DNA from: Methylobacterium sp.
GTDB lineage: Bacteria > Pseudomonadota > Alphaproteobacteria > Rhizobiales > Beijerinckiaceae
Reading direction: 5' to 3'
Length of the DNA: 7,280 bases
Assembly: GCA_021154065.1 (NCBI GenBank)
Contig: JAJKJG010000029.1
Span: 1-7,280, forward strand
The notes below the pieces were generated by a model, which did no database searches, was not told the DNA's origin, and saw only the letters and a program-made list of their open reading frames with translations. Positions 1 through 5,029 of this stretch are shown piece after piece. Numbering within the stretch: position 1 is the stretch's first letter; each line of letters starts with the position of its first letter. Made by a program: the position numbers and the translations under genes.

Positions 1-39
1 CGCAACGATCTCCTCGGGCTTGTGTCTCTTCCTCGGCAT
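1..39 (-). CDS. IS3-family transposase OrfA, N-terminal 13 codons only
   Basis: The minus strand reads ATG then codons for MPRKRHKPEEIVA before the window ends. MPRKR(H/F)KPEEIVAKLRQ is a familiar N-terminus of IS3-family OrfA proteins, which form the helix-turn-helix part of the OrfAB transposase made by programmed frameshifting. A strong ribosome binding site, AAGGAGG, lies just upstream of the ATG (minus strand, about 46-52). The gene is cut by the window edge, so whether it is intact cannot be judged. I recognise the start by its sequence pattern alone. Confidence 0.75.
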   Translation of the reverse strand, partial: MPRKRHKPEEIVA

Positions 40-101
40 CGTGGTCCTCCTTGGCTCGAAAGCCATACCTCAGGGCGGTCCACTTCAAAGGGGGAGGATC
101 A
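1..101 (-). mobile_element. End of an IS3-family insertion sequence (partial, continues left of the window)
   Basis: Read on the minus strand, the segment begins TGATCCTCCCCC at position 101, continues through TTTGAAGTGGACCGCCC, and leads into a transposase start codon at 39. A TGA-type terminus followed by GAAGTGGACCG and a short leader to OrfA is the layout I know from IS3-family elements of proteobacteria. Only the OrfA-proximal end is present; the rest lies outside the window. The exact boundary is inferred from the terminal TG/CA rule. If it is right, ACGG at 102-105 would be one copy of a short target duplication, but the other copy cannot be seen. Confidence 0.75.
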
Positions 102-490
102 ACGGCCAGCCCACCTCGTAATATTTTGGCAATCTATTTCGCCCTGGGCGCTTCATGATAGCTCTCTACACCTAATAACAACGAATTAGGCCTCTTCGGG
201 CTACGGGCCGCAGGCCGCTGGTGCTCGGGATGATCGTTAGTTGGTTTATCGCGACGAGCGTCGGGCTGGGCCGTAGACCGATTGGACGAACGCGAGTGCT
301 TCAGCGAACGAGGCGCTTACGAGGTGTCTAGCCCGGAAAACTATCAATTCGCAATGCCCGGCGACCCCACATAATCGAGAGCCGCCGCGCTCGGTCGAGG
401 AAGAGCCGGCGATGGCTGCCTAAAGCGTTCCCGGGCGGTGTCGTTGTCGGTGGCGCATGGAACTTGTCCCAGCTCGCCGTGTTTTTTAGC
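102..490. other. Non-coding or decayed stretch with no recognisable gene
   Basis: I read all frames here and found no protein I recognise. The plus frame ending in TAA near 380 is open from about 230 and contains ERECFSERGAYEVSSPEN, but it has no good start or ribosome binding site and matches no family I know. A minus-strand 23-codon ORF begins MKRPGRNRLPKYYE near 159 and runs into the insertion-sequence end at 101, which may mean the element landed in an older gene. Codon use and base composition look unlike the clean GC-rich genes right of 1400, consistent with eroded accessory DNA. Confidence 0.5.
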
Positions 491-494
491 GGGC

Positions 495-584
495 CGCCTG
501 CAAACGGGATTTTTCCCGGTCGGTCCTGGGCGGTGTTACCTCTTCACCACCCGAGCCCTCGCGCGACATGTGCGGGGGCTTTTT
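495..584 (+). ncRNA. Candidate small RNA with an anti-Shine-Dalgarno-like loop
   Basis: Three hairpins lie in tandem. The first is CGGGA/UCCCG at 505-509 and 514-518. The second is GGGCGGUG/CACCACCC at 528-535 and 545-552, with one C-A mismatch and the 9-nt loop UUACCUCUU. The third is the terminator at 554-584. No ORF with a ribosome binding site ends at this terminator. A weak -35-like TTGTCC at 464-469 sits about 17 nt upstream of an AT-rich stretch (482-488), so a transcript starting around 495-503 and about 85 nt long is plausible. Many alphaproteobacterial small RNAs expose CCUC-containing loops that pair with Shine-Dalgarno sequences; assigning this one to that type is inference. It could instead be the leftover 3' end of a lost gene. 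Confidence 0.4.
554..584 (+). terminator. Rho-independent terminator
   Basis: AGCCCTCGCGC at 554-564 pairs with GTGCGGGGGCT at 570-580 over 11 positions, all Watson-Crick or G-U, around the loop GACAT, and is followed by TTTT at 581-584. This is the best-formed intrinsic terminator of the window and acts on the plus strand. It defines the 3' end of the candidate small RNA. Confidence 0.75.
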
Positions 585-727
585 ACATCATTGCTCAGGT
601 GCCGGGACAACCGCCCGCCGAGCTGGAACTGCACGACGTCTGCACCACTAGCAGGACGAGCTACGCGACTCGAGGTCGCGGCGCGGATGACCGGAAGAAG
701 AGCGGAGCCGAGGGCAAGGACGAGCAA

Positions 728-1030
728 GGGGACAGCGTTAGGAAGGGTCAGCAGCTTCTTACGATAGAGACAGATCAGATTGCCGCCGACGGTATGGACG
801 TGAATGCCACTGGAAACGCTCGAGCTTCAGAAGAAGCTACTCGCTACCAACGTCAAGGCGGAGGAGCAGCGGGCCGGAGCGGAGCGGAGTCGGCTTACTG
901 CCCTTGCCAGTGGGCTCCAATCCGGCAGATCCACGGGCAAATTAAAATGCGGAACTGCGCCATCTCATTGCGACTAGCACTCTGCGAGAGCGCGACCACG
1001 GTGAAATATGCAGATGCAAAGGCCGTCAAG
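728..1030 (+). pseudogene. Frameshifted remnant of a HlyD/CvaA-type membrane fusion protein (type I secretion adaptor)
   Basis: From 728 one frame reads GDSVRKGQQLLTIETDQ and then IAADGMDVNAT up to 811. At about 810 the homology moves to another frame, LETLELQKKLLATNVKAEEQ, then RAGAERSRLTALASGLQS. At about 920 it returns to the first frame as IRQIHGQIK...SLRLALCES. The glycine-rich KGQ.L..IETDQ segment is the lipoyl-like hairpin, and the Leu/Glu/Lys-rich part is the start of the coiled-coil of periplasmic adaptor proteins that link an ABC exporter to an outer-membrane channel. I recognise in particular the IETDQIAADG(I/M)DVNA signature of bacteriocin-type adaptors. The N-terminal membrane segment and the C-terminal half are missing, and at least two frameshifts are present, so the gene is dead. 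The nearby exporter genes are not in the window. Confidence 0.72.
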
Positions 1031-1173
1031 CGTGGTGTGGCAGCTCGACGGGTACCCGGAAATAACCGGACAGCACCTCGTCAAGCGGAACCCCGGCGGA
1101 ACCCCGGATGCAAAAGTGACCCGGGCCGCTTTGGCAGCCCGGTTCGTAAGTTTTTGATCTCTCGAAGAGAATT
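1031..1173. other. Spacer between decayed secretion gene and tRNA-Gly, with a short unrecognised ORF
   Basis: A 49-codon plus-strand ORF runs from ATG 1008 to TGA 1155-1157, overlapping the end of the decayed adaptor gene. It contains VVWQLDGYPEITG and ends AALAARFVSF. It lacks a convincing ribosome binding site and I do not recognise it; it could be the tail of a broken gene. Within it the 11-mer CGGAACCCCGG occurs twice in direct tandem (1086-1096 and 1097-1107). Just before the tRNA 3' end, TCTCT (1158-1162) and AGAGA (1166-1170) form a small hairpin without a U-run on the tRNA strand. Confidence 0.35.
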
Positions 1174-1248
1174 TGGAGCGGGCGAAGGGATTCGAACCCT
1201 CGACCCCAACCTTGGCAAGGTTGTGCTCTACCCCTGAGCTACACCCGC
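1174..1248 (-). tRNA. tRNA-Gly (anticodon GCC)
   Basis: The minus strand from 1248 folds as a full cloverleaf. The acceptor stem is GCGGGTG/CGCCCGC with one G-U pair. The D-arm contains GCTCAGGGGTAGAGC. The anticodon stem CAACC/GGTTG holds the loop TTGCCAA with anticodon GCC (plus-strand 1214-1216). The T-arm is GAGGGTTCGAATCCCTT, followed by discriminator U and an encoded CCA (1174-1176). U73 and anticodon GCC identify glycine. The 75-nt length includes CCA. A weak promoter-like pair lies upstream on the minus strand: TTGCAA at 1307-1312 and CACATG at 1284-1289, 17 bp apart. The tRNA 3' end faces the accessory zone at 1-1173. Confidence 0.97.
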
Positions 1249-1396
1249 GCTCCGCGGCGCCGGAGCGCCGTTGCGAGGCGCCTCATGTGCCCGACCCGAA
1301 GCGGTTTTGCAAGGGGTGCGCAATCGCAGGCTCGGCCCCGCGCCCAGCCCTGCACCTTTGCCGGCCTTGAGGCGCCGCGGCCGGGCCGCTAGAAGC

Positions 1397-1414
1397 CGGC
1401 TCCTGCCGGAGCCG
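1397..1414 (+). promoter_or_regulatory. Hairpin sequestering the ribosome binding site of the deacylase gene
   Basis: CGGCTCC (1397-1403) and GGAGCCG (1408-1414) form a perfect 7-bp GC-rich stem with the loop TGCC. The 3' arm contains GGAG (1408-1411), the only Shine-Dalgarno sequence suitable for the TTG start at 1420. When folded, the ribosome binding site is paired. This may simply keep expression low, or it may be a regulatory switch; no alternative pairing partner was identified. Confidence 0.55.
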
Positions 1415-1419
1415 TCCGC

Positions 1420-1965
1420 TTGCCCGCCACGCCCGCCGACCTCTTCTCGCTCCTCGAGCGCCTCGGCGTCGAGACCCGGACCTACGAGCATGTCCCGGTC
1501 TTCACAGTCGCGCAATCGCAGGCGATCAAGCAGGAGATCCCGGGCGGGCACTCGAAGAACCTGTTCCTCAAGGACAAGAAGGGCCGCCTCTTCCTCGTCG
1601 TCGCCGAGGCCGCGACCCGCATCGACCTCAAGCGGCTGCACGAGGCGATCGGCGCCTCCGGGCGGCTGTCCTTCGGCTCGGCCGAGCAGCTGCGCCTGAT
1701 CCTCGGCGTCGAGCCCGGCTCGGTGACGCCCTTCGGGCTCGTCAACGATCGCGCGCGGCAGGTGACGCTCGTCCTCGACGAGGCGCTGATGCGCGGCGAT
1801 CCGGTCAATTTCCACCCGCTCGTGAATTCCGCGACGACGGGGCTGTCACGGGCCGGCCTCCTGAAGTTCTTCGCCGCGACCGGTCACGCGTCGCGGATCA
1901 TGCGTCTGCCCGAGCCGCCGGGCGAGAATTGCGGCGAAGTCGTGCCATCCCCATCTTCGGCCTAG
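1420..1965 (+). CDS. ProXp-ala-like aminoacyl-tRNA deacylase (YbaK/PrdX family)
   Basis: The 181-residue protein is a free-standing editing domain of the YbaK/ProRS-associated family. Members of the ProXp-ala (PrdX) branch hydrolyse Ala-tRNA(Pro) mischarged by prolyl-tRNA synthetase in the cytoplasm. Visible family signatures are GGHSKNLFLKDKKG at residues 42-55, with K46 matching the conserved catalytic-site lysine; GSVTPFGLVND at 100-110; and FHPLVNSATTGLS at 131-143. Length fits the family's usual 160-180 residues. The start is TTG at 1420, the first possible start after the in-frame TAG at 1390-1392, with GGAG 8 nt upstream; no ATG or GTG lies near the expected N-terminus. The C-terminal tail after about 160 is variable and Pro/Ser-rich. 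cnoX follows after 39 nt and is probably co-transcribed. The family is certain; Ala-tRNA(Pro) specificity is inferred from the KNLFL motif. Confidence 0.9.
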   Translation: MPATPADLFSLLERLGVETRTYEHVPVFTVAQSQAIKQEIPGGHSKNLFLKDKKGRLFLVVAEAATRIDLKRLHEAIGASGRLSFGSAEQLRLILGVEPGSVTPFGLVNDRARQVTLVLDEALMRGDPVNFHPLVNSATTGLSRAGLLKFFAATGHASRIMRLPEPPGENCGEVVPSPSSA

Positions 1966-2004
1966 ATTTCGTTTCCCCGGCACCGCCGTCCAGAGGCAGA
2001 AAAT

Positions 2005-2901
2005 ATGTTCGCCGAAAATCCCGCCGCAGCCGACGGGCTCGTCAAGGACACGACCACCGCCGCGTTCCGCCAGGACGTCATCCAGGAATCGTCGAAGCAG
2101 CCCGTGCTGGTCGATTTCTGGGCGCCGTGGTGCGGCCCGTGCAAGCAGCTGACGCCGGTGATCGAGAAGGCGGTGAAGGCCGCCGGCGGCAAGGTCAAGC
2201 TCGTCAAGATGAACATCGACGAGCACCCGCAGATCCCGGGCCAGCTCGGCATCCAGTCGATCCCGGCGGTGATCGCCTTCACCAAGGGCCAGCCGGTCGA
2301 CGGCTTCATGGGCGCGCTGCCCGAGAGTCAGGTCAAGGGCTTCATCGAACGCCTCGTCGGCCCGGTCGGCCCGAGCCCGGCCGAGGACCTCCTCGCCCAG
2401 GCCGATGCGCGGGCCGCGGAGGGGGACGCCGGCGGCGCCGCCGAGCTCTACGCCGCCGTGCTGGCGCAGGACCCGGAGAACGTCGCCGCCATCGCGGCCT
2501 TGGCGAAGCTGCATCTCGACCTCGACGATCTCGACGGCGCGAAGCGCTTTCTCGCCATGGCGCCGAGCGCCAAGGAGAACGACCCGGCGATCGTCGGCGC
2601 CCGCGCCGCGATCGAGCTCGCCGAGCAAGCGGCGTCGCTCGGCGACACCGGCGAGTTCGAGCGCCGGCTCGAGGCGAACCCGCTCGACCATCAGGCCCGC
2701 TTCGACCTCGCCCTGGCGCTCAACGCCCGCGGCCGCCGCGAGGAGGCGATCGATGCGCTGATCGACATCGTCCGGCGCGAGCGCACCTGGAACGACGAGG
2801 CGGCGCGCAAGCAGCTCGTCCAGTTCTTTGAGGCCTGGGGGCCGACCGACGACATGACGGTGCTCGGGCGGCGGCGGCTGTCGTCGGTGCTGTTCGCCTG
2901 A
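2005..2901 (+). CDS. cnoX: CnoX (YbbN-type) thioredoxin-TPR co-chaperone
   Basis: The protein has 298 residues. An N-terminal thioredoxin domain (about 15-118) carries VLVDFWAPWCGPCK with the active-site cysteines at 43 and 46, and the cis-proline loop SIPAV at 86-90. It is followed by alpha-helical TPR-like repeats rich in Ala/Glu/Leu (about 125-280). CnoX proteins bind unfolding clients, protect their cysteines during oxidative (hypochlorite) stress and hand them to GroEL or DnaK. E. coli CnoX has lost the CxxC redox pair, whereas this one keeps WCGPC as alphaproteobacterial relatives do, so it should also be redox active. The start ATG 2005 has AGAGG about 8 nt upstream. It sits in a compact run with the deacylase before it and the LON-domain gene 22 nt after it, consistent with a proteostasis operon. 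Confidence 0.92.
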   Translation: MFAENPAAADGLVKDTTTAAFRQDVIQESSKQPVLVDFWAPWCGPCKQLTPVIEKAVKAAGGKVKLVKMNIDEHPQIPGQLGIQSIPAVIAFTKGQPVDGFMGALPESQVKGFIERLVGPVGPSPAEDLLAQADARAAEGDAGGAAELYAAVLAQDPENVAAIAALAKLHLDLDDLDGAKRFLAMAPSAKENDPAIVGARAAIELAEQAASLGDTGEFERRLEANPLDHQARFDLALALNARGRREEAIDALIDIVRRERTWNDEAARKQLVQFFEAWGPTDDMTVLGRRRLSSVLFA

Positions 2902-2923
2902 CGAGCCCGGCGAGGCCGCGGAC

Positions 2924-3601
2924 ATGGGCATGAACGTCGTCTATCGGGGACCGCAGGACCTCGCCGACGTGATCCCGGTCTTCCCGTTGCCGGGCGCGCT
3001 GCTCCTGCCGCGCGGACAGATGCCGCTCAACATCTTCGAGCCGCGCTATCTCGCCATGGTCGACGAGGCGCTGCGCACGAACCGCCTCGTCGGTATGATC
3101 CAGCCCGATCCCGATGGCGGCGGCACCGCGCTCGTGCCGAAGCTGTACGGGGTCGGCTGCGCCGGACGCATCACCCAATTCGCCGAGACCGGCGACGGAC
3201 GCTATCTCATCACCCTGTCCGGCATCGCCCGGTTCCGGGTCGAGGAGGAGGCGCCGACGACGCTGCCGTTCCGGCTCTGCCGGGTCAGTTTCCTGCCTTT
3301 CGCGGCCGATTTCGTCGCCCGCGCCGGCGAGGACGAGGTCGACCGGGCGGCGGTCCTCACGGCCTTGCGGGCCTTTGCCGAGGCAACCGACCTCAAGCTC
3401 GACTGGAAGGGGGTCGAGCAGGCGCCGAACGAGGCGCTCGTCAACGCGCTTTCGATGATGAGCCCGTTCGGGCCGAAGGAAAAGCAGGCGCTGCTCGAGG
3501 CGCCGGACCTCAAGACCCGGGCCGAGATGCTCGTCGCGATCACCGAGATCGAGCTCGCCCGCGCCCACGGCGGCGACGGCTCGGAGCCGACCCTGCAGTA
3601 G
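2924..3601 (+). CDS. LON substrate-binding (LonN) domain protein, no protease domain
   Basis: The 225-residue protein corresponds to the N-terminal substrate-binding domain of Lon protease and contains no AAA+ or Ser-Lys protease part. Characteristic pieces are [13 protein letters not shown] (17-29), LNIFEPRY (35-42), GVGCAGRI (76-83) and a C-terminal helical bundle (about 115-215). The PUA-like fold is known in Lon and cereblon for binding peptides or degrons; the role of free-standing bacterial versions is not established. ATG 2924 is preferred over ATG 2930 because GAGG at 2912-2915 lies 8 nt upstream of it. The gene follows cnoX by 22 nt and precedes the Trm112-like gene. Pairing with a chaperone suggests a role in handling unfolded proteins, which is inference. 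Confidence 0.92.
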   Translation: MGMNVVYRGPQDLADVIPVFPLPGALLLPRGQMPLNIFEPRYLAMVDEALRTNRLVGMIQPDPDGGGTALVPKLYGVGCAGRITQFAETGDGRYLITLSGIARFRVEEEAPTTLPFRLCRVSFLPFAADFVARAGEDEVDRAAVLTALRAFAEATDLKLDWKGVEQAPNEALVNALSMMSPFGPKEKQALLEAPDLKTRAEMLVAITEIELARAHGGDGSEPTLQ

Positions 3602-3613
3602 CGGAGGATGAAC

Positions 3614-3814
3614 ATGGCGGACGAGACCCCGGTCGAGGCGACCCGCATCGACCCGAAGCTGCTCGAGATCCTGGTCTGCCCGCTGACCAAGGGCCGGCTC
3701 GACTACGACGTCGAGAAGCAGGAGCTCGTCAGCCGCCAGGCGCGGCTCGCCTATCCGATCCGCGACGGGATCCCGATCATGCTGCCCGAGGAGGCGCGGC
3801 CGCTGACGGACTAG
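3614..3814 (+). CDS. Trm112-like (UPF0434/YcaR) small protein
   Basis: The 66-residue protein has the Trm112 core: [20 protein letters not shown] (13-32) and [17 protein letters not shown] (46-62). In eukaryotes Trm112 is a zinc-binding partner that stabilises several methyltransferases; bacterial short forms are assumed to act similarly but their partners are mostly unknown. Only one cysteine (C22) remains here, so no four-cysteine zinc site can form. I chose ATG 3614 because GGAGG at 3603-3607 is 6 nt upstream. For the in-frame ATG at 3608, the same GGAGG directly abuts the start codon and cannot serve it. It is the last gene of the operon, 12 nt after the LON-domain gene. Family assignment is firm; the partner methyltransferase is unknown. 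Confidence 0.9.
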   Translation: MADETPVEATRIDPKLLEILVCPLTKGRLDYDVEKQELVSRQARLAYPIRDGIPIMLPEEARPLTD

Positions 3815-3848
3815 CCCCGCGTCCGGCGGCGCGACGAGCGCTGCGGCC

Positions 3849-3886
3849 GATGATGGGCAACATCGTCGGGGCTCGCCCGCATCATC
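3849..3886 (+). terminator. Possible hairpin ending the upstream operon
   Basis: GATGATGGGC (3849-3858) can pair with GCCC and ATCATC in 3875-3886 through a 2-nt bulge. It lies 35 nt after the Trm112-like stop codon and before the rplU promoter. No U-run follows, so intrinsic termination is doubtful; a Rho-dependent end or read-through is equally possible. Confidence 0.3.
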
Positions 3887-3906
3887 GTCGGATCATCGCC
3901 GCAACA

Positions 3907-3935
3907 TTGACAGGCGGGCGCTGCCGGCTTATCTC
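3907..3935 (+). promoter_or_regulatory. Sigma70-type promoter for rplU-rpmA
   Basis: TTGACA at 3907-3912 is a perfect -35 box, separated by exactly 17 bp from TATCTC at 3930-3935, a good alphaproteobacterial -10. Transcription would start near 3942, giving a leader of about 130 nt before the rplU ATG at 4075. This is the clearest promoter in the window and fits the high expression expected of ribosomal protein genes. Confidence 0.75.
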
Positions 3936-3944
3936 CCGGCCTTC

Positions 3945-4055
3945 GCGCGCGGGCCCTCGTCCGCGCGCTTGTGTTTGCGGTCGTCCCGACGCCCGCGTTC
4001 CTAAAGCCGAACTGCCAAGAAGCCGGCCCCGCGAGCTCCTCGCGAAGAGCCCGGC
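3945..4055 (+). promoter_or_regulatory. Structured 5' leader of rplU
   Basis: The leader holds two strong folds. GCGCGCGG (3945-3952) pairs perfectly with CCGCGCGC (3961-3968), immediately at the predicted transcription start, and is followed by UUGUGUUUG. Further down, CGCGAG (4030-4035) pairs with CTCGCG (4039-4044) around a CTC loop, enclosed by GCCGG (4022-4026) with CCGGC (4051-4055). The second fold ends 8 nt before the GAGGAAG ribosome binding site at 4064-4070. Ribosomal protein leaders are often bound by their own products for feedback control; whether this one is regulatory or only stabilises the mRNA cannot be decided from one sequence. Confidence 0.45.
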
Positions 4056-4074
4056 ACGAACACGAGGAAGAACG

Positions 4075-4539
4075 ATGTTCGCAGTGATCAAGACCGGCGG
4101 CAAGCAATACCGCGTCGCCGCCAAGGACGTGATCACCATCGCCAAGCTCGACGCCCAGCCCGGCGAGAGCGTCACCTTCGGCGAGGTGCTGATGTTCACG
4201 AACGACAACGGCACCGAGCTTGGCGGCCCGACCGTCCAGGGGGTGACGGTTGCCGGCGAGGTCGTCGAGCAGACGCGGGGCCCGAAGGTCATCGCCTTCA
4301 AGAAGCGGCGCCGCCAGAACTCGAAGCGCAAGCGCGGCCACCGCCAGGACTTCACCGTCGTGCGGATCACCGAGATCCTGACCGGCGGCGCAAGGCCGGC
4401 ACAGGCGGCGCCGGTCGAGGCCGCCCCTGAGCCGGCGGGGGCGGAAGCGGCTCCCGCAGCTCCCGATGCCGACGTCGCGAAGAAGCCCCGCGCCCCGCGC
4501 AAGAAGAAGGCCGAGAGCGGCGAGCCGGCCGCCGAGTAG
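4075..4539 (+). CDS. rplU: 50S ribosomal protein L21
   Basis: L21 binds 23S rRNA in the large subunit. The 154-residue product begins [14 protein letters not shown], has the [11 protein letters not shown] segment at 30-40 and the basic RNA-binding loop [20 protein letters not shown] at 71-90, and its conserved core ends with RITEIL at 97-102. That core is full length. It is followed by about 50 extra residues rich in Ala, Pro and Glu ending in [19 protein letters not shown], a low-complexity tail seen in variable form in alphaproteobacterial L21. The start ATG 4075 has GAGGAAG at 4064-4070. The in-frame extension upstream to 3850 would translate across the promoter and is rejected. rpmA follows after 58 nt in the usual rplU-rpmA operon. 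Confidence 0.98.
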   Translation: MFAVIKTGGKQYRVAAKDVITIAKLDAQPGESVTFGEVLMFTNDNGTELGGPTVQGVTVAGEVVEQTRGPKVIAFKKRRRQNSKRKRGHRQDFTVVRITEILTGGARPAQAAPVEAAPEPAGAEAAPAAPDADVAKKPRAPRKKKAESGEPAAE

Positions 4540-4597
4540 CAATTTTCGGGGTGCCTTTTTGGGCGAATCCCGCTAAAGCGAAGTCACGGAGTTCATC

Positions 4598-4864
<267 letters not shown>

Positions 4865-4882
4865 CGGCGAGAGCTAAGACGA

Positions 4883-4927
4883 GGAGCTCCCGCCGGTGTC
4901 CAACCGAACCGGCGGATGAAGAGCTCC
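4883..4927 (+). other. Large imperfect hairpin in the rpmA 3' region
   Basis: GGAGCTC (4883-4889) pairs with GAGCTCC (4921-4927), and directly inside it CCGCCGGT (4890-4897) pairs with ACCGGCGG (4908-4915). Only the 5-nt bulge ATGAA (4916-4920) and the 10-nt loop GTCCAACCGA interrupt the fold. That gives 15 base pairs in all, without a following U-run. It starts 18 nt after the rpmA stop and may protect the mRNA 3' end or serve as part of a 3'-end processing or termination region. Confidence 0.6.
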
Positions 4928-4956
4928 AGGCCCGAAAATGGCCAAGCTCCAGATCC

Positions 4957-4992
4957 AAGGGGAGGTGGGACGCCACCTCCCCTTCGTCGTTT
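4957..4992 (+). terminator. Terminator-like hairpin after rpmA
   Basis: AAGGGGAGGTGG (4957-4968) pairs perfectly with CCACCTCCCCTT (4973-4984) over 12 bp around the loop GACG, followed by the moderately U-rich CGTCGTTT. It is symmetric, so it could work on either strand. It separates the ribosomal operon from the acetyltransferase gene at 5030. Confidence 0.65.
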
Positions 4993-5029
4993 GCGGCCCG
5001 GCAAGGGCCGTCCGGATCGGAGCAAGACG

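Noticed and set aside
459..490. EcfG-type (GGAAC...CGTT) stress promoter before the candidate small RNA
   Set aside because: GGAAC is present near 459, but no CGTT lies at 16-18 nt spacing, so the match is not supported.
536..727. Minus-strand 63-codon frame with a hydrophobic N-terminus
   Set aside because: It overlaps the terminator hairpin on the opposite strand, has no recognisable homology and no good ribosome binding site.
1174..1200. Second copy of the tRNA 3' end as an att repeat inside the window
   Set aside because: I looked for repeats of TTCGAACCCTCGACC elsewhere in the window and saw none; a repeat would have to lie further left.
464..1237. Long plus-strand open frame of 257 codons
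   Set aside because: It runs through the terminator, the frameshifted adaptor remnant and into the tRNA-Gly gene. Only the pieces near 728-811 and 920-1030 are meaningful, as parts of a pseudogene.
1846..2931. Minus-strand 361-codon frame opposite cnoX
   Set aside because: GC-rich genes leave long open antisense frames; the Arg/Gly/Asp-rich composition is typical of such shadows, while cnoX on the other strand is unmistakable.
3850..4074. N-terminal extension of L21 starting at 3850
   Set aside because: It would be translated across the TTGACA promoter and the leader hairpins; known L21 proteins begin [12 protein letters not shown] at 4075, which has a good ribosome binding site.
4916..5029. 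Extended start of the acetyltransferase at 4916
   Set aside because: The extension passes through the intergenic hairpins and encodes a Pro/Arg-rich stretch; ATG 5030 has GGAG at proper spacing and the family N-terminus.
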